This document shows positions 8,513-18,109 of a stretch of 24,341 nt of DNA, one piece after another (the first letter of the stretch is position 1; each line of letters starts with the position of its first letter). Position numbers and translations under genes: made by a program. The notes beneath the pieces were generated by a model. That model was given only the letters and a program-made list of their open reading frames with translations, searched no databases and was not told where the DNA came from. The stretch comes from JAFAXD01 sp035472475. Its GTDB lineage: Bacteria > Pseudomonadota > Alphaproteobacteria > Rhizobiales > Xanthobacteraceae. The stretch covers positions 1-24,341 of the forward strand of contig DATIPA010000065.1 in assembly GCA_035472475.1 (NCBI GenBank), in the 5' to 3' direction.

Positions 8513-10255
8513 GTGAGCTTGCGGTCGATCACGTCCTGCTTTGCCATCTGGATCTCTCGGCTGTGGAGCGCAGCTCTCATATGCGCGGCACCATGTGCGT
8601 GGGCGCAATCGCCAGGACCCAGTACTGCCGCGAAGCCACCGTACAACATCATTTTCGTCATCTCCGATCAGGAAGCAGATCATCTGCTTGTGACCGGGGA
8701 TTACGAGCTGCCGGCGCGCGCCGAGCTGCGGCGCAGGGGCTTTGACTTTCGCAATCACTATACAGCGTCTGCGATGTGCACGCCGTCGCGCGCCGCGTTC
8801 TTCAGTGGCACGCCGCCTCAGGTCAACGGCGTCTTCGATCAGATGGAAACGGGCTATGTGCCGAGCCTGAAAACCGACAGGCCGAACATGGGCTCGGTGT
8901 TGAAGGGTCTCGGTTACACGACCGCCTATTTCGGCAAGTTCGAACTGAACAAGGATCTGCTCAAGGTCAACCCTGCCGTCGATTATCACGTCGCGCTGCA
9001 GCCGTATGGATTCGATTTTTTCAATTTTGACGGCGACAAATTCGAGTCGCCGGATCAGGGATATCAAGTCGATCGCTATTACTCCGGGGAAGCGGATCGC
9101 TGGCTGCGCACCAACGCCCCGAAGTTGAACGGCAAAGGCCAGCCCTTTTTCATGGTGGTGAGCTTTATAAACCCACACGACATCATGTATGCGGATGCCA
9201 ACATTCCGGGTCAGCCGCCGGTGCAGAAAGCTCTGACGAATAGCCTGCTGACGTCTCCGCCGGATAATACGATCTACCAGAAGACGTGGAACTTCACGCA
9301 GGTTCCCGGCCTTACGCAGTCACTCACGGCGCCGGGAATGCCGCCGGCCTTGGGCGAATATCACAAGGGCTGGGCAGGTTCGCTCGGTTTTATTCCGACC
9401 GATCGTCCGGACATGTGGGCCTATTTTTACAACTACTACCTCAACCTCATCCGCGACAATGATCGCGGCCTCAGGCTGCTGCTCGACGCGATGACCGATA
9501 TGGATCTGTGGAAGAACACGGTGATCGTTATGACCGCCGACCACGGCGAAATGGCAGGCTCGCACGGCGGTTTGCCCGGCAAGGGTCCGTTCGCCTACGA
9601 GCTCAACTCGCATATTCCGCTTTGGATCGCTCATCCCGGCTATCAGGGCGGCAAGACGGTTACGGCGCTGACCAGCCACCTTGATCTGCTGCCCACATTC
9701 GTCGGAATGACCGGTTTACCGGAGCAGCAGCGGCAAGCGGCCACCAAAGATCTTCCAGGTCACGATTTTTCCGCGCTGCTCGGCAATGCCCAGTCCGCGG
9801 ACATTCACGCGAACCGTCCTGGCGTGCTGTTCAATTATGTCGGGATACAAACCATCGACGGGAACTACCTCCTGGCAGCCAACAAGGACGTGTTCGGCGG
9901 CAAGCCATTGCCCTCGCTTACGCAGATGCATCCCGACACGAACAAGCGCGGGTTCATGTCGTTTGTATTTGATGGCCGCTACAAATTTGCTCGCTATTAT
10001 GCGCCGGCTGCGTTCAACACTCCGCAGACGCTGGATCAAATCCTCAAGTACAACGACATCCAATTGTTCGATCTCAAAGAAGACCCCGACGAGCTGAACA
10101 ACCTTGCGGCGGAGCCGGAGAAATACAAGGACACGATCCTGCGGATGAACGCCTTGCTCAACGAGTTGATGGCCAAAGAGGTCGGCAAGAACGACGGCGC
10201 GTTCTTACCTCCGGCGGTCCGACCCAAGCAATCCGTGGTGTTCGACAAACGTTGA
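8513..10255 (+). CDS. Exported sulfatase (formylglycine type, alkaline-phosphatase superfamily)
   Basis: Hydrolyses a sulfate (or phosphonate/phosphate) ester, probably in the periplasm. The 580-residue product has a Sec signal peptide (hydrophobic core IWISRLWSAALICAAP, cleavage near CAWAQS). The active-site pentapeptide CTPSR (residues 89-93) follows the C-x-P-S-R rule, so Cys89 should be converted to formylglycine by an activating enzyme not present in this window. Metal ligands appear as ISDQEAD (Asp52; the Gln in the second position is seen in the choline-sulfatase/phosphonate-monoester-hydrolase branch) and TADHGEMAGSHG (Asp343, His344), with a catalytic Lys in GLPGKGPFAYE. The GTG at 8513 is preceded by GGGGAG (8500-8505). 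It is divergent from the octaheme cytochrome; the 204-base gap should hold both promoters. Substrate not predictable. Confidence 0.9.
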   Translation: MSLRSITSCFAIWISRLWSAALICAAPCAWAQSPGPSTAAKPPYNIIFVISDQEADHLLVTGDYELPARAELRRRGFDFRNHYTASAMCTPSRAAFFSGTPPQVNGVFDQMETGYVPSLKTDRPNMGSVLKGLGYTTAYFGKFELNKDLLKVNPAVDYHVALQPYGFDFFNFDGDKFESPDQGYQVDRYYSGEADRWLRTNAPKLNGKGQPFFMVVSFINPHDIMYADANIPGQPPVQKALTNSLLTSPPDNTIYQKTWNFTQVPGLTQSLTAPGMPPALGEYHKGWAGSLGFIPTDRPDMWAYFYNYYLNLIRDNDRGLRLLLDAMTDMDLWKNTVIVMTADHGEMAGSHGGLPGKGPFAYELNSHIPLWIAHPGYQGGKTVTALTSHLDLLPTFVGMTGLPEQQRQAATKDLPGHDFSALLGNAQSADIHANRPGVLFNYVGIQTIDGNYLLAANKDVFGGKPLPSLTQMHPDTNKRGFMSFVFDGRYKFARYYAPAAFNTPQTLDQILKYNDIQLFDLKEDPDELNNLAAEPEKYKDTILRMNALLNELMAKEVGKNDGAFLPPAVRPKQSVVFDKR

Positions 10256-10262
10256 AACTGAA

Positions 10263-10296
10263 GGCGGCTCGTTTCGTCCGCCGCCATGATGTTTTT
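10263..10296 (+). terminator. Likely intrinsic terminator after the sulfatase gene
   Basis: Inverted repeat GGCGGC (10263-10268) and GCCGCC (10280-10285) with an 11-base loop, followed by five T residues (10292-10296) after a short spacer. It begins eight bases after the sulfatase stop codon, the expected place for a Rho-independent terminator. The spacer between stem and T run is slightly long. Confidence 0.5.
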
Positions 10297-10463
10297 GTGG
10301 GCGTCTGGCCCGCTCCCCCACCCTCCCCGCCGTCCCGCGCGGCTCTCGCGTCGCCGGACCTTAGTGCTTATATTGCGGTCACTCCCCTCGCGGAGCTACG
10401 ACGTCAGTAACAGGCATCAGGACACGCGTTGATCCTCGCTCGTCGAGGACACGGAGGTGCAAC

Positions 10464-12710
10464 ATGAGCACGTGGCGCCGAGACAACATCACCCGTTACA
10501 TTTACGGCTGGGCGAAGGGCGTGCTGCCGAGCCTATCGGACACCGAGCGCGAAGCGATCGAAGCCGGCGACGTGTGGTGGGACGCCGAGCTCTTCACCGG
10601 CAATCCGGACTGGTCGAAGCTCCTTTCGGTGCCGCAGGCGGCGCTGTCGCCGGAAGAGCAGGCGTTTCTGGACGGGCCGGTCGAAGACCTGTGCCGCCGG
10701 CTCGACGAGTGGCACATCATGTGGGACCTGCACGATCTGCCGCCGGACGTATGGGAGTTCCTGAAGGCGAAGAAATTCTTCGCGATGATTATACCGAAGG
10801 AGCACGGCGGCTTGGGCTTCTCGGCCTTCGCGCATTCCGAGGTCGTGCGCAAATTGTCGACGCGCTCGATGACGGCCGCAGTAACCGCGATGGTGCCGAA
10901 CTCGCTCGGCCCGGGCGAATTGCTGCTCCAGTTCGGCACCAAGGAGCAGCGCGACTACTGGCTGCCACGATTGGCCGATGGACGCGAAATCCCCTGCTTC
11001 GGGCTCACCAGCCCGGAAGCCGGCTCGGACGCTGCTTCCATGATCGACACCGGCGTGGTCACACGCGGCAATTTCCGCGGCCGCGACGTGCTCGGGATCC
11101 GGCTCAACTGGCACAAACGCTACATCACGCTGGGCCCGGTCGCGACCGTGCTCGGCCTCGCCTTCAAGCTGCGTGATCCGGATCATCTGATCGGTCCGGA
11201 GGAGGACATCGGCATCACGGTCGCCCTCGTCCCGGCCAACCTGCCGGGCATCAAAATCGGCCGGCGCCACCTGCCCGCCATGCAGGTGTTCCAGAACGGC
11301 CCCAACGAAGGCCACAACGTTTTCATTCCGCTCGATCACATCATCGGTGGCGTCGAGCAGGCCGGCAAAGGCTGGAAGATGCTGATGAGCGCGCTCGCCG
11401 CCGGCCGCGGCATCTCGCTGCCCTCGCTCTCGGCCGCTGGCGCCGCCTACACGGCGCACACCACTGGCGCCTATGCGCGCGTCCGCGAGCAGTTCCATCT
11501 GCCGATCGGCCGTTTTGAGGCAATCCAGGAACGGCTCGGACGCATGGCGGCGACGGCCTACCTGCTCGACGCGGCGCGCCGCCACACCTGCGCAGGAATC
11601 GATCAGGGCCATCACCCGGCCGTTGTCACAGCGATCATGAAAGGTCAGGCGACCGAGCGGCTGCGCACGTCAACCAACGACGCCATGGACGTACACGGCG
11701 GCAAGGCAGTGATCGATGGACCGCAGAACTATCTCGGCTCGCTCTATCGCGCAGTGCCGGTCGCCATCACGGTCGAGGGCGCAAACATTGTGACGCGCGC
11801 GCTGATCCAGTTCGGCCAGGGCGCGATCCGCAGCCATCCCTACATCCTCAAGGAAATTCTTGCGCTCGAGGACAAGGATCACGCGCGCGGCCTCGACGCG
11901 TTCGACCAGGCGTTCTGGGCTCACGTCGGCCACGCGTTCATGACCGCGGGCCGTGCGTTCGCCCGCGCCTGGAGCTTTGGACTGCTTGCGCCGGCGCCCG
12001 ACGCCGGCAAGGCAACGCCCTACTACCGGCAGCTCGCCCGATACTCCGCAGCCTTTGCGCTCGCGGCTGATATGGCGCTGCTCACGCTTGGCGGCGCGCT
12101 CAAGCGCAAGGAACTGATCTCGGAGCGCTTCGCCGATATTCTGTCCGAGCTCTACCTGCTGTCGACCGTGCTCAAGCGCTGGCAGGACGAAGGCCGGCAG
12201 GATGCCGATTTCCCGCTGGTGGAATTCGCCATGCAGAGCGGGCTCGCTACGATCGCGGCGCGATTTGACGAGCTGTTCGCCAATCTGCCGAACCGGCCGG
12301 CGGCATGGCTGCTGCGGTTCCTGGTGCAACCGTTTGGTCCGGCGCATCGCGGACCGCGCGACGCGCTCACCATCAAGTGCGCCGAGATCCTGATCGAGCC
12401 GTCGGCCACGCGCGATCGGGTGACCGTTGGATTGTTCCACCCGACCGACGACGGACCGATCGCCCGGCTCGACCGTGCGTTCAAGCTCGTGGTGGCGGCG
12501 CAGCCCCTGCGCGACCGGCTGCGCAAGGCGCACGTGCATGATATCGAGACGGCGCGCGCGCAAGGCCTGATCAACGAGAGCGAGGCCGCGCAGCTCGCGG
12601 CACTCGCCAAGGCGGTCGCCGACGTGATCAATGTCGATGACTTCGCCCCCGAGGAACTGACCAGGCACGGAGGTGTGTCATCAACGATATCGCCCGCGAA
12701 CGCAGCCTAG
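10464..12710 (+). CDS. fadE: Acyl-CoA dehydrogenase, FadE type
   Basis: FAD-dependent enzyme for the first step of beta-oxidation (acyl-CoA to trans-2-enoyl-CoA). The 748-residue length fits the long FadE class with its own C-terminal domain rather than the 380-residue classical class. Visible are the N-terminal helical domain, FGLTSPEAGSDAASM (about 179-193, flavin/substrate contact), ITVEGANIVTRALIQFG (435-451) with Glu438 as likely catalytic base, and the long FadE-specific C-terminal region. Unlike E. coli FadE (814 residues) I see no N-terminal membrane helices, so it may be soluble. The ATG at 10464 has GGAGGTG immediately upstream (10452-10458). It is the first gene of the nine-gene cluster, and its last 31 bases overlap the apparent start of the thiolase, indicating translational coupling. 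Confidence 0.93.
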   Translation: MSTWRRDNITRYIYGWAKGVLPSLSDTEREAIEAGDVWWDAELFTGNPDWSKLLSVPQAALSPEEQAFLDGPVEDLCRRLDEWHIMWDLHDLPPDVWEFLKAKKFFAMIIPKEHGGLGFSAFAHSEVVRKLSTRSMTAAVTAMVPNSLGPGELLLQFGTKEQRDYWLPRLADGREIPCFGLTSPEAGSDAASMIDTGVVTRGNFRGRDVLGIRLNWHKRYITLGPVATVLGLAFKLRDPDHLIGPEEDIGITVALVPANLPGIKIGRRHLPAMQVFQNGPNEGHNVFIPLDHIIGGVEQAGKGWKMLMSALAAGRGISLPSLSAAGAAYTAHTTGAYARVREQFHLPIGRFEAIQERLGRMAATAYLLDAARRHTCAGIDQGHHPAVVTAIMKGQATERLRTSTNDAMDVHGGKAVIDGPQNYLGSLYRAVPVAITVEGANIVTRALIQFGQGAIRSHPYILKEILALEDKDHARGLDAFDQAFWAHVGHAFMTAGRAFARAWSFGLLAPAPDAGKATPYYRQLARYSAAFALAADMALLTLGGALKRKELISERFADILSELYLLSTVLKRWQDEGRQDADFPLVEFAMQSGLATIAARFDELFANLPNRPAAWLLRFLVQPFGPAHRGPRDALTIKCAEILIEPSATRDRVTVGLFHPTDDGPIARLDRAFKLVVAAQPLRDRLRKAHVHDIETARAQGLINESEAAQLAALAKAVADVINVDDFAPEELTRHGGVSSTISPANAA
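12669..12682 (+). promoter_or_regulatory. Ribosome binding site and non-canonical ATC start of the thiolase
   Basis: GGAGG (12669-12673), a six-base spacer and ATC (12680-12682). The thiolase frame is open only from 12641 (preceded by TGA at 12638) and contains no ATG, GTG or TTG before GTG 12800. The GTG codons at 12673 and 12675 are in other frames. ATC is the only codon at the optimal distance and is one base from ATG. Confidence 0.5.
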
Positions 12711-13990
12711 GCCGTCCGGTCTACATCATCGACGGCAGCCGCACGCCGTTCCTCAAGGCGCGCGGCAGGCCGGGCCCGTTCACCCCCGTCGACCTCGCCG
12801 TGCAATGCGGCCGTCCGCTGCTGCTGCGCCAGCCGTTCCCGCCGACCGCGTTCGACCAGGTGATCCTCGGCTGCGTCAACGTCATCGCCGACGAGATGAA
12901 CCCGGCGCGGGTCGCCGCGCTGCGGCTCGGCATGGGCGAAGCGATGACCGCGTTCACCGTGCAGATCAACTGCGGCTCCGGCATGCAGTCGATCGACACC
13001 GCCTATCGCTACATTCAGGAAGGAATTTCCGACCTGATCCTCGCGGGCGGCGCCGAGTCGCTCAGCCACGCGCCGCTCGTATTCCGCAAGAGCGCGGTCG
13101 AATGGTACGCCTCGCTGTTTGGCGCGCGCGATCTCGCGGCGCGCGTCAAAGCATTCCTCTCCGTGCGGCCGAGCTTCTTCCAACCGGTGATCGGGCTCGA
13201 GCGCGGCCTGACCGATCCGGTGGTCGAGCTGAACATGGGCCAGACCGCGGAGATCCTAGCGCACGATTTCCACATCTCGCGCCACGACGCCGACGCCTAT
13301 GCGGCCGAAAGCCAGCAGCGGCTGGCGCACGCCCACCAGGAGAAATATTTCGAGGGCGAGCTCGAGCCGGCGTTCGGGCGCGATGGGCGCGTGTTCGACT
13401 ACGACGACGGCGAACGTCCGGACACAACGGTTGAGACGCTGGCCAAGCTGCGGCCAGCATTCGAGCGCCCGTGGGGCAAGGTCACCGCCGGCAACAGCTC
13501 GCAGATCACCGACGGCGCTTCGTGGGTGATTCTTGCGTCCGACGATGCCGTGAAGAAGTACGATCTCAAGCCACGCGCGCGCATCATCGACAGCGCCTGG
13601 GGCGCGCTCGATCCCTCGATCATGGGGCTGGGGCCGGTGCTCTCGTCCACCAAGCTGTTGCAGCGGCACAAACTCGGCCTCGACGCGATCGAGCTGTGGG
13701 AGATCAACGAAGCATTCGCGGCGCAGGTACTGGCCTGCCTCGCCGCCTGGGTCGACGAAAGCTTCTGCCGCCGCGTGCTCAATTTGCCGGGCGCGGCCGG
13801 CGCGATTGCGCGCGACAAGCTCAACGTGGACGGCGGCGCGATCGGGCTTGGGCATCCGGTCGGCGCCAGCGGCAACCGGATCGTGCTGCATCTCGTCAAC
13901 GCCATGAAGCGGCTCGGCAAGAGGCGCGGGATCGCGACCGAGTGCATCGGTGGCGGCCAGGGCGGCGCTATGTTGATCGAGGCGGTGTGA
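12680..13990 (+). CDS. Acetyl-CoA C-acyltransferase (FadI-like thiolase)
   Basis: Cleaves 3-ketoacyl-CoA with CoA to acetyl-CoA and a shortened acyl-CoA. Taken from the ATC at 12680 the product has 436 residues, the same length as E. coli FadI. It begins with RPVYIIDGSRTPFLKARG, the conserved first strand of thiolases. The nucleophile is Cys98 (QINCGSGMQS); NEAFA (343-347), His392 (GLGHPVGASG) and Cys422 (ECIGGGQGGAM) complete the active site, so the enzyme should be active. A start at GTG 12800 would give 396 residues and remove the first strand, so I reject it. Either ATC is used as a start, or the start codon is mutated or misread. It overlaps the end of fadE by 31 bases, and the next ATG lies two bases after its stop. 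Confidence 0.9.
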   Translation: MNDIARERSLGRPVYIIDGSRTPFLKARGRPGPFTPVDLAVQCGRPLLLRQPFPPTAFDQVILGCVNVIADEMNPARVAALRLGMGEAMTAFTVQINCGSGMQSIDTAYRYIQEGISDLILAGGAESLSHAPLVFRKSAVEWYASLFGARDLAARVKAFLSVRPSFFQPVIGLERGLTDPVVELNMGQTAEILAHDFHISRHDADAYAAESQQRLAHAHQEKYFEGELEPAFGRDGRVFDYDDGERPDTTVETLAKLRPAFERPWGKVTAGNSSQITDGASWVILASDDAVKKYDLKPRARIIDSAWGALDPSIMGLGPVLSSTKLLQRHKLGLDAIELWEINEAFAAQVLACLAAWVDESFCRRVLNLPGAAGAIARDKLNVDGGAIGLGHPVGASGNRIVLHLVNAMKRLGKRRGIATECIGGGQGGAMLIEAV

Positions 13991-13992
13991 GC

Positions 13993-16230
13993 ATGACGAC
14001 ACCCCTGGAGCTTCTCAAGCCGCGCGACCTCGAGCTCGGTCCGTTCACGCCGCCGGACGATGCCGAGGAACAGGCTTCCGGCGCGAATGGCGACATCACG
14101 GTCGATCAGCTGCGCCGCAAGGTCGAGGCGCTCGCCATACCGCCGGGGCCGTGGAAAAACTGGCGGCTCGCGCGCGACGAAGACGGCATCGCATGGCTCC
14201 TGATCGACAAGCAGGGCGCGAGCGCCAACACGCTGTCGGAGGAGGTCCTGACCGAACTCGGCGACGTGCTCAGCACGATCGAGAACGGTCCGCCCAAGGC
14301 ACTGGTGATCCGCTCGGCCAAGCGCGGCGGGTTCATCGCCGGCGCCGATATTGGGGAATTTCGCGGCACTGCGGCGCCGAACGACATCCAGACGCGGCTC
14401 AAGCGCGCCCATGACGTGATCGACCGGCTCGACCGGCTGAACCTGCCGACCGTCGCGGTGATCCACGGCTACTGCCTGGGTGGCGGGCTCGAAGTCGCGC
14501 TCGCCTGCGACTACCGCATTGCGACCGAGGACGCGCGCCTCGGCTTTCCGGAAGTGCTGCTCGGCTTGCATCCGGGGCTGGGCGGAGGCGTACGCCTGCC
14601 GCGTCTCATCAACCCGATCGAAGCCATGACCATGATGCTGACCGGGCGCACGCTGCGGGTCCGGCGGGCGAAATCGCTCGGTCTCGTCGACGCGGTGACG
14701 CCCGAGCGGCACGTCTATGCCGCGGTCAGGGACGCCGCCGCCCGCAAGCTGAAGACCGCGCGCTCGCGCTGGCCAGTCACGCTGTTCAACAGCGCGCCGG
14801 CGCGCGCCTTGCTGGCGGCGCGCATGCGCAAGGAAACCAAAGCCAAGGCACCCCCCGAACACTATCCGGCGCCCTATGCGCTGATCGATCTGTGGGAGAC
14901 CTACGGCGGCAATGCGGCGGCCATGCAGAGCGCCGAAATCGCCTCGTTCGCACGTCTGATTGTCACGTCGACCGCGCAGAACCTGGTGCGGGTGTTTTTC
15001 CTGCGCGAGCGCATGAAGGGCCTCGCCGACGGCAAATGGCCCGGCAATCGCGTGCACGTCATCGGCGCCGGCGCCATGGGCGGCGACATCGCAGCGTGGT
15101 GCGCGTGGCATGGTCTCACGGTAAGCCTCGGCGACGTGAAGCCGGAGCCAATCGCGGGCGCGATCAAGCGCGCGGCGGAGCTCTACAAAAAGATCGGCCA
15201 CAAGGGCACCGAGATCCGCGACGCGCTCGACCGCCTGGTTCCGGATCTGCGCGGGGATGGAATTCGCTCCGCCGACCTCGTGATCGAGGCGGCGCCGGAG
15301 CGGCTTGACCTCAAGCAACGCATTTACGCGGCGGCTGAGCAGCAGATGCGCTCCGACGCAATCCTCGCCACCAACACGTCGAGCATCGCGCTCGAGCAGT
15401 TGCGCGAAGGCCTGCGCCGCCCCGACCGCTTCATCGGTCTGCACTTCTTCAATCCGGTGTCGCGCATGCAGCTCGTCGAAGTCGTGAGCCACGACACCGT
15501 CGACCCCAGCGTGCTTACCGCGGCGAACGCATTCCTGGGCCGCATCGACCGGTTGCCGACGCCGGTCAGAAGCGCCCCCGGTTTCCTCGTCAATCGCGCC
15601 CTGATGCCCTACATGATGGAAGCGTTCATCATGCTCGACGCCGGCGTGCCGAAGGAGACCATCGATGCCGCCGCCGAGCAGTTCGGCATGCCGATGGGGC
15701 CGATCGAGCTCGCCGACGAGGTCGGCCTCGACATTTGTCTGAGCGTCGCCGAGCATCTACGTGGCGCGCTCAAGCCAAGCGCCGACGGCCGCGACATGTT
15801 CGAGCGCCCGCTGCCCGAGGTGCCGCAGTGGCTGCAGGACAAGGTCAAGAAGGGCGAGCTCGGTCGCAAGACCGGCAAAGGTCTCTACGAATGGAAGAAC
15901 GGCAAGGCCGTCAAGAACCCGCCGCCGGCCGCCAAGCCCGACGACCCGGACAGGGCGGCGCCGGCCGAGGATGTTGCCGAAATGACCGACCGGATGATCC
16001 TGCCGATGGTCGACGCCTGCGTTGCGTGTCTGCGCCAGCGCGTGGTTGCTGACGAGGAGACGGTCGACGGCGCCATGATCTTCGGCACCGGGTTTGCCCC
16101 GTTCCGCGGCGGCCCTCTGCACTATGCGCGCACGCGCGGAATTCCGAATGTGCTGCAGGCACTGGAGCGGCTCGCAGCCAAATATGGTGAGCGCTTCCGG
16201 CCCGATCCGGGCTGGTCGCAGCTCGCATGA
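13993..16230 (+). CDS. fadJ: Bifunctional enoyl-CoA hydratase / 3-hydroxyacyl-CoA dehydrogenase (FadJ/FadB alpha type)
   Basis: Carries out hydration of enoyl-CoA and NAD-dependent oxidation of 3-hydroxyacyl-CoA. The 745-residue protein has a crotonase domain (about 55-260) with the oxyanion segment RGGFIAGADIGEF (111-123) and both catalytic glutamates, Glu167 (CLGGGLEVALAC) and Glu187 (LGFPEVLLGLHPG). The dehydrogenase half starts with the Rossmann motif VIGAGAMGGD (from about 356) and has catalytic His484 in GLHFFNPVSRMQLVEVV. The C-terminal domain ends with FGTGFAPFRGGPLHYAR. An N-terminal extension of about 50 residues before the crotonase core is longer than in E. coli FadJ (714 residues). 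The ATG is two bases after the thiolase stop, and the last four bases (ATGA) overlap the next gene. With fadE and the thiolase it forms a complete beta-oxidation set. Confidence 0.93.
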   Translation: MTTPLELLKPRDLELGPFTPPDDAEEQASGANGDITVDQLRRKVEALAIPPGPWKNWRLARDEDGIAWLLIDKQGASANTLSEEVLTELGDVLSTIENGPPKALVIRSAKRGGFIAGADIGEFRGTAAPNDIQTRLKRAHDVIDRLDRLNLPTVAVIHGYCLGGGLEVALACDYRIATEDARLGFPEVLLGLHPGLGGGVRLPRLINPIEAMTMMLTGRTLRVRRAKSLGLVDAVTPERHVYAAVRDAAARKLKTARSRWPVTLFNSAPARALLAARMRKETKAKAPPEHYPAPYALIDLWETYGGNAAAMQSAEIASFARLIVTSTAQNLVRVFFLRERMKGLADGKWPGNRVHVIGAGAMGGDIAAWCAWHGLTVSLGDVKPEPIAGAIKRAAELYKKIGHKGTEIRDALDRLVPDLRGDGIRSADLVIEAAPERLDLKQRIYAAAEQQMRSDAILATNTSSIALEQLREGLRRPDRFIGLHFFNPVSRMQLVEVVSHDTVDPSVLTAANAFLGRIDRLPTPVRSAPGFLVNRALMPYMMEAFIMLDAGVPKETIDAAAEQFGMPMGPIELADEVGLDICLSVAEHLRGALKPSADGRDMFERPLPEVPQWLQDKVKKGELGRKTGKGLYEWKNGKAVKNPPPAAKPDDPDRAAPAEDVAEMTDRMILPMVDACVACLRQRVVADEETVDGAMIFGTGFAPFRGGPLHYARTRGIPNVLQALERLAAKYGERFRPDPGWSQLA

Positions 16231-18086
16231 TGCAGCATTCGCCGTTTACCGATCCGGATCGCCTTGCCGAAGCCATCATCGGGCGGGTCGGCAAGACCAT
16301 CGCGCTCGGCCTCCCGCTCGGCGTCGGCAAGCCCAATCATATGGTGAACGCGCTGTATGCGCGCGCGGTCGCCGATCGCTCCATCAACCTGCGCATCTTC
16401 ACGGGACTGACGCTCGAGACGCCGCATCCGTCGCAGGACCTCGAGCGCCGTTTCATCGGTCCGATCTCCGATCGACTGTTCGGGGGCTATCCGCCGCTCG
16501 CCTACGGGCTGGCGCAGCGCACGGAACGCTTGCCGCCCAACGTCGAGGTCAACGAGTTCTTCTTTCTGGCGGGCAGCCGGCTGCACTCGCGCTCAGCGCA
16601 GCAGAGTTTCATCTCGGCCAACTACACGCAGGCGCTGCGCTATGTGCTGGATCGCGGCGCCAACGTGTTCGGACAGCTGGTTGCCAGGCGCGTACGCAAC
16701 GGCGAAACCCGCTACAGCCTGGGCTCGAATACGGATCTCAGCGTCGAATTGCTGGAGCTGCGGCGCAAAGCCGGCCTGAAGATTCTCACCGTGGCGCAGG
16801 TCAATTCGGAAATGCCGTTCATGCCGGGCGATGCGGACATCGCAGCGGATGAGTTCGACTTCGTCCTGGATTCGCCCGCGACCGATTTTCCGCTATTTGC
16901 GCCGCCGCGCGAACCGGTCGATCTGGCCGAGTACGCGGCCGGCGTGCACGCCGCGCTCCTCGTCCCCGACGGCGGTACCTTGCAGCTCGGTATCGGCGCG
17001 CTTGGCGACGCGGTCGCGCAGGCGCTGATCCTGCGCCATAGCAACAATGCGGCCTTCGAGGCGATTGTCGCGGATCACGCCGCCCGGCAGCCGCCGATGG
17101 CGCACGAGCGTGCGCCGTTCGTCACCGGCCTCTACGGCTGCAGCGAAATGTTCGTCGAGGGATTCATCGACCTGATCCGCGCCGGCGTAGTTAAACGCGA
17201 GGTCGGCGGCGCATTGCTGCACGCGGGCTTCTTCGTCGGGTCGCGCGCGTTCTATCAGACGCTGCGCGAGATGCCGGCGAAGGAGCTCGACAAGCTGCAG
17301 ATGAAGGCGATCGCGTTCGTTAACGAGCTCTATGGCGGCGAAGAGGAAAAACGTCGCGCGCGCGTCAACGGCCGCTTCATCAACACCGCCATGATGGTGA
17401 CGCTGCTCGGCGCGGCCGTCTCCGACACGCTCGCGGGCGGCAAGGTCGTCAGCGGCGTGGGCGGCCAGTATAATTTCGTCGCGCAGGCGTTTGCGCTGCC
17501 GGACGCGCGCTCGATCATCATGTTGCGATCGACCCGCGCCAAGGGCGGTCGGGTCTCCTCCAACATCATCTGGGAGTACGCAGAAACCACGATCCCGCGC
17601 CATCTGCGCGACATCGTGATCACCGAATACGGTGTCGCCGACCTGCGCGGGAAAACCGACCGCGACACAATTGTGGCCATGCTGAGCATCGCCGACGCGC
17701 GTTTCCAGGACGATCTGCTCGCGCGCGCCAAGGCCGCCGGCAAGATCGAGACGAGCTTCACGCTGCCGGCGGAGTGGCGCAACAACACCCCGCAGCAGGT
17801 GGCCAAGACTCTCGGTCCCGCGCGCGCCGCCGGTCACCTCCCGCTGTTTCCGTTTGGAACGGACTTCACGGAGACTGAGCAGCAACTGATCCCGGCATTG
17901 CAGCGGTTGCGCGCCGCCTCCCCGCTCGAGATCGCGACACTGGCGCTACGCGGGCTGCGCGCATCGCCCGGCCCCGACGCGGCGGCCTGCCTCAAGCGGA
18001 TGGGGCTCGATCAGCCCAGGCATATCGCCGATCGCATCTCGGCTCTTGTCCTGCGCGGCGCGCTTGACCAGACTCGGGCCGGCTAG
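16227..18086 (+). CDS. Acetyl-CoA hydrolase / CoA-transferase family protein
   Basis: Member of the AcetylCoA_hydro/CoA-transferase superfamily, which either hydrolyses an acyl-CoA or moves CoA to an acid such as acetate or succinate. The 619-residue product shows the N-terminal glycine-rich region (ALGLPLGVGKPNHMVNALY), a central GTLQLGIGALGDAVAQAL, and the C-terminal domain with KVVSGVGGQYNFVAQAFALP and DIVITEYGVADLRGKTDRD, where Glu-Tyr-Gly corresponds to the conserved C-terminal EYG/EQG segment. It is longer than the 430-500 residue Ach1/Cat-type members; the additional length includes about 60 C-terminal residues. ATGA overlap with fadJ indicates coupled translation. In this cluster it could recycle CoA from the end products of beta-oxidation or activate the substrate by CoA transfer. 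The choice between hydrolase and transferase cannot be made here. Confidence 0.85.
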   Translation: MMQHSPFTDPDRLAEAIIGRVGKTIALGLPLGVGKPNHMVNALYARAVADRSINLRIFTGLTLETPHPSQDLERRFIGPISDRLFGGYPPLAYGLAQRTERLPPNVEVNEFFFLAGSRLHSRSAQQSFISANYTQALRYVLDRGANVFGQLVARRVRNGETRYSLGSNTDLSVELLELRRKAGLKILTVAQVNSEMPFMPGDADIAADEFDFVLDSPATDFPLFAPPREPVDLAEYAAGVHAALLVPDGGTLQLGIGALGDAVAQALILRHSNNAAFEAIVADHAARQPPMAHERAPFVTGLYGCSEMFVEGFIDLIRAGVVKREVGGALLHAGFFVGSRAFYQTLREMPAKELDKLQMKAIAFVNELYGGEEEKRRARVNGRFINTAMMVTLLGAAVSDTLAGGKVVSGVGGQYNFVAQAFALPDARSIIMLRSTRAKGGRVSSNIIWEYAETTIPRHLRDIVITEYGVADLRGKTDRDTIVAMLSIADARFQDDLLARAKAAGKIETSFTLPAEWRNNTPQQVAKTLGPARAAGHLPLFPFGTDFTETEQQLIPALQRLRAASPLEIATLALRGLRASPGPDAAACLKRMGLDQPRHIADRISALVLRGALDQTRAG

Positions 18087-18109
18087 TGCCCTTCCAACCA
18101 GGACCCCCC

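Noticed and set aside
10361..10375. TTATAT (10368-10373) as the -10 element of the fadE operon
   Set aside because: No acceptable -35 element lies 16-18 bases upstream, so the promoter could not be supported.
12673..13434. GTG 12673 or GTG 12675 as the start of the thiolase
   Set aside because: Neither is in the thiolase frame. The first leads into an Arg/Pro-rich shadow frame; the second is in the fadE frame and ends at TAG 12708-12710.
13399..15756. A 785-codon open frame on the minus strand opposite the thiolase and fadJ genes
   Set aside because: It is antisense to two genes with complete active-site motifs. Its product is rich in Arg, His, Ala and Gly with no recognisable domain, as expected of a GC-rich shadow frame.
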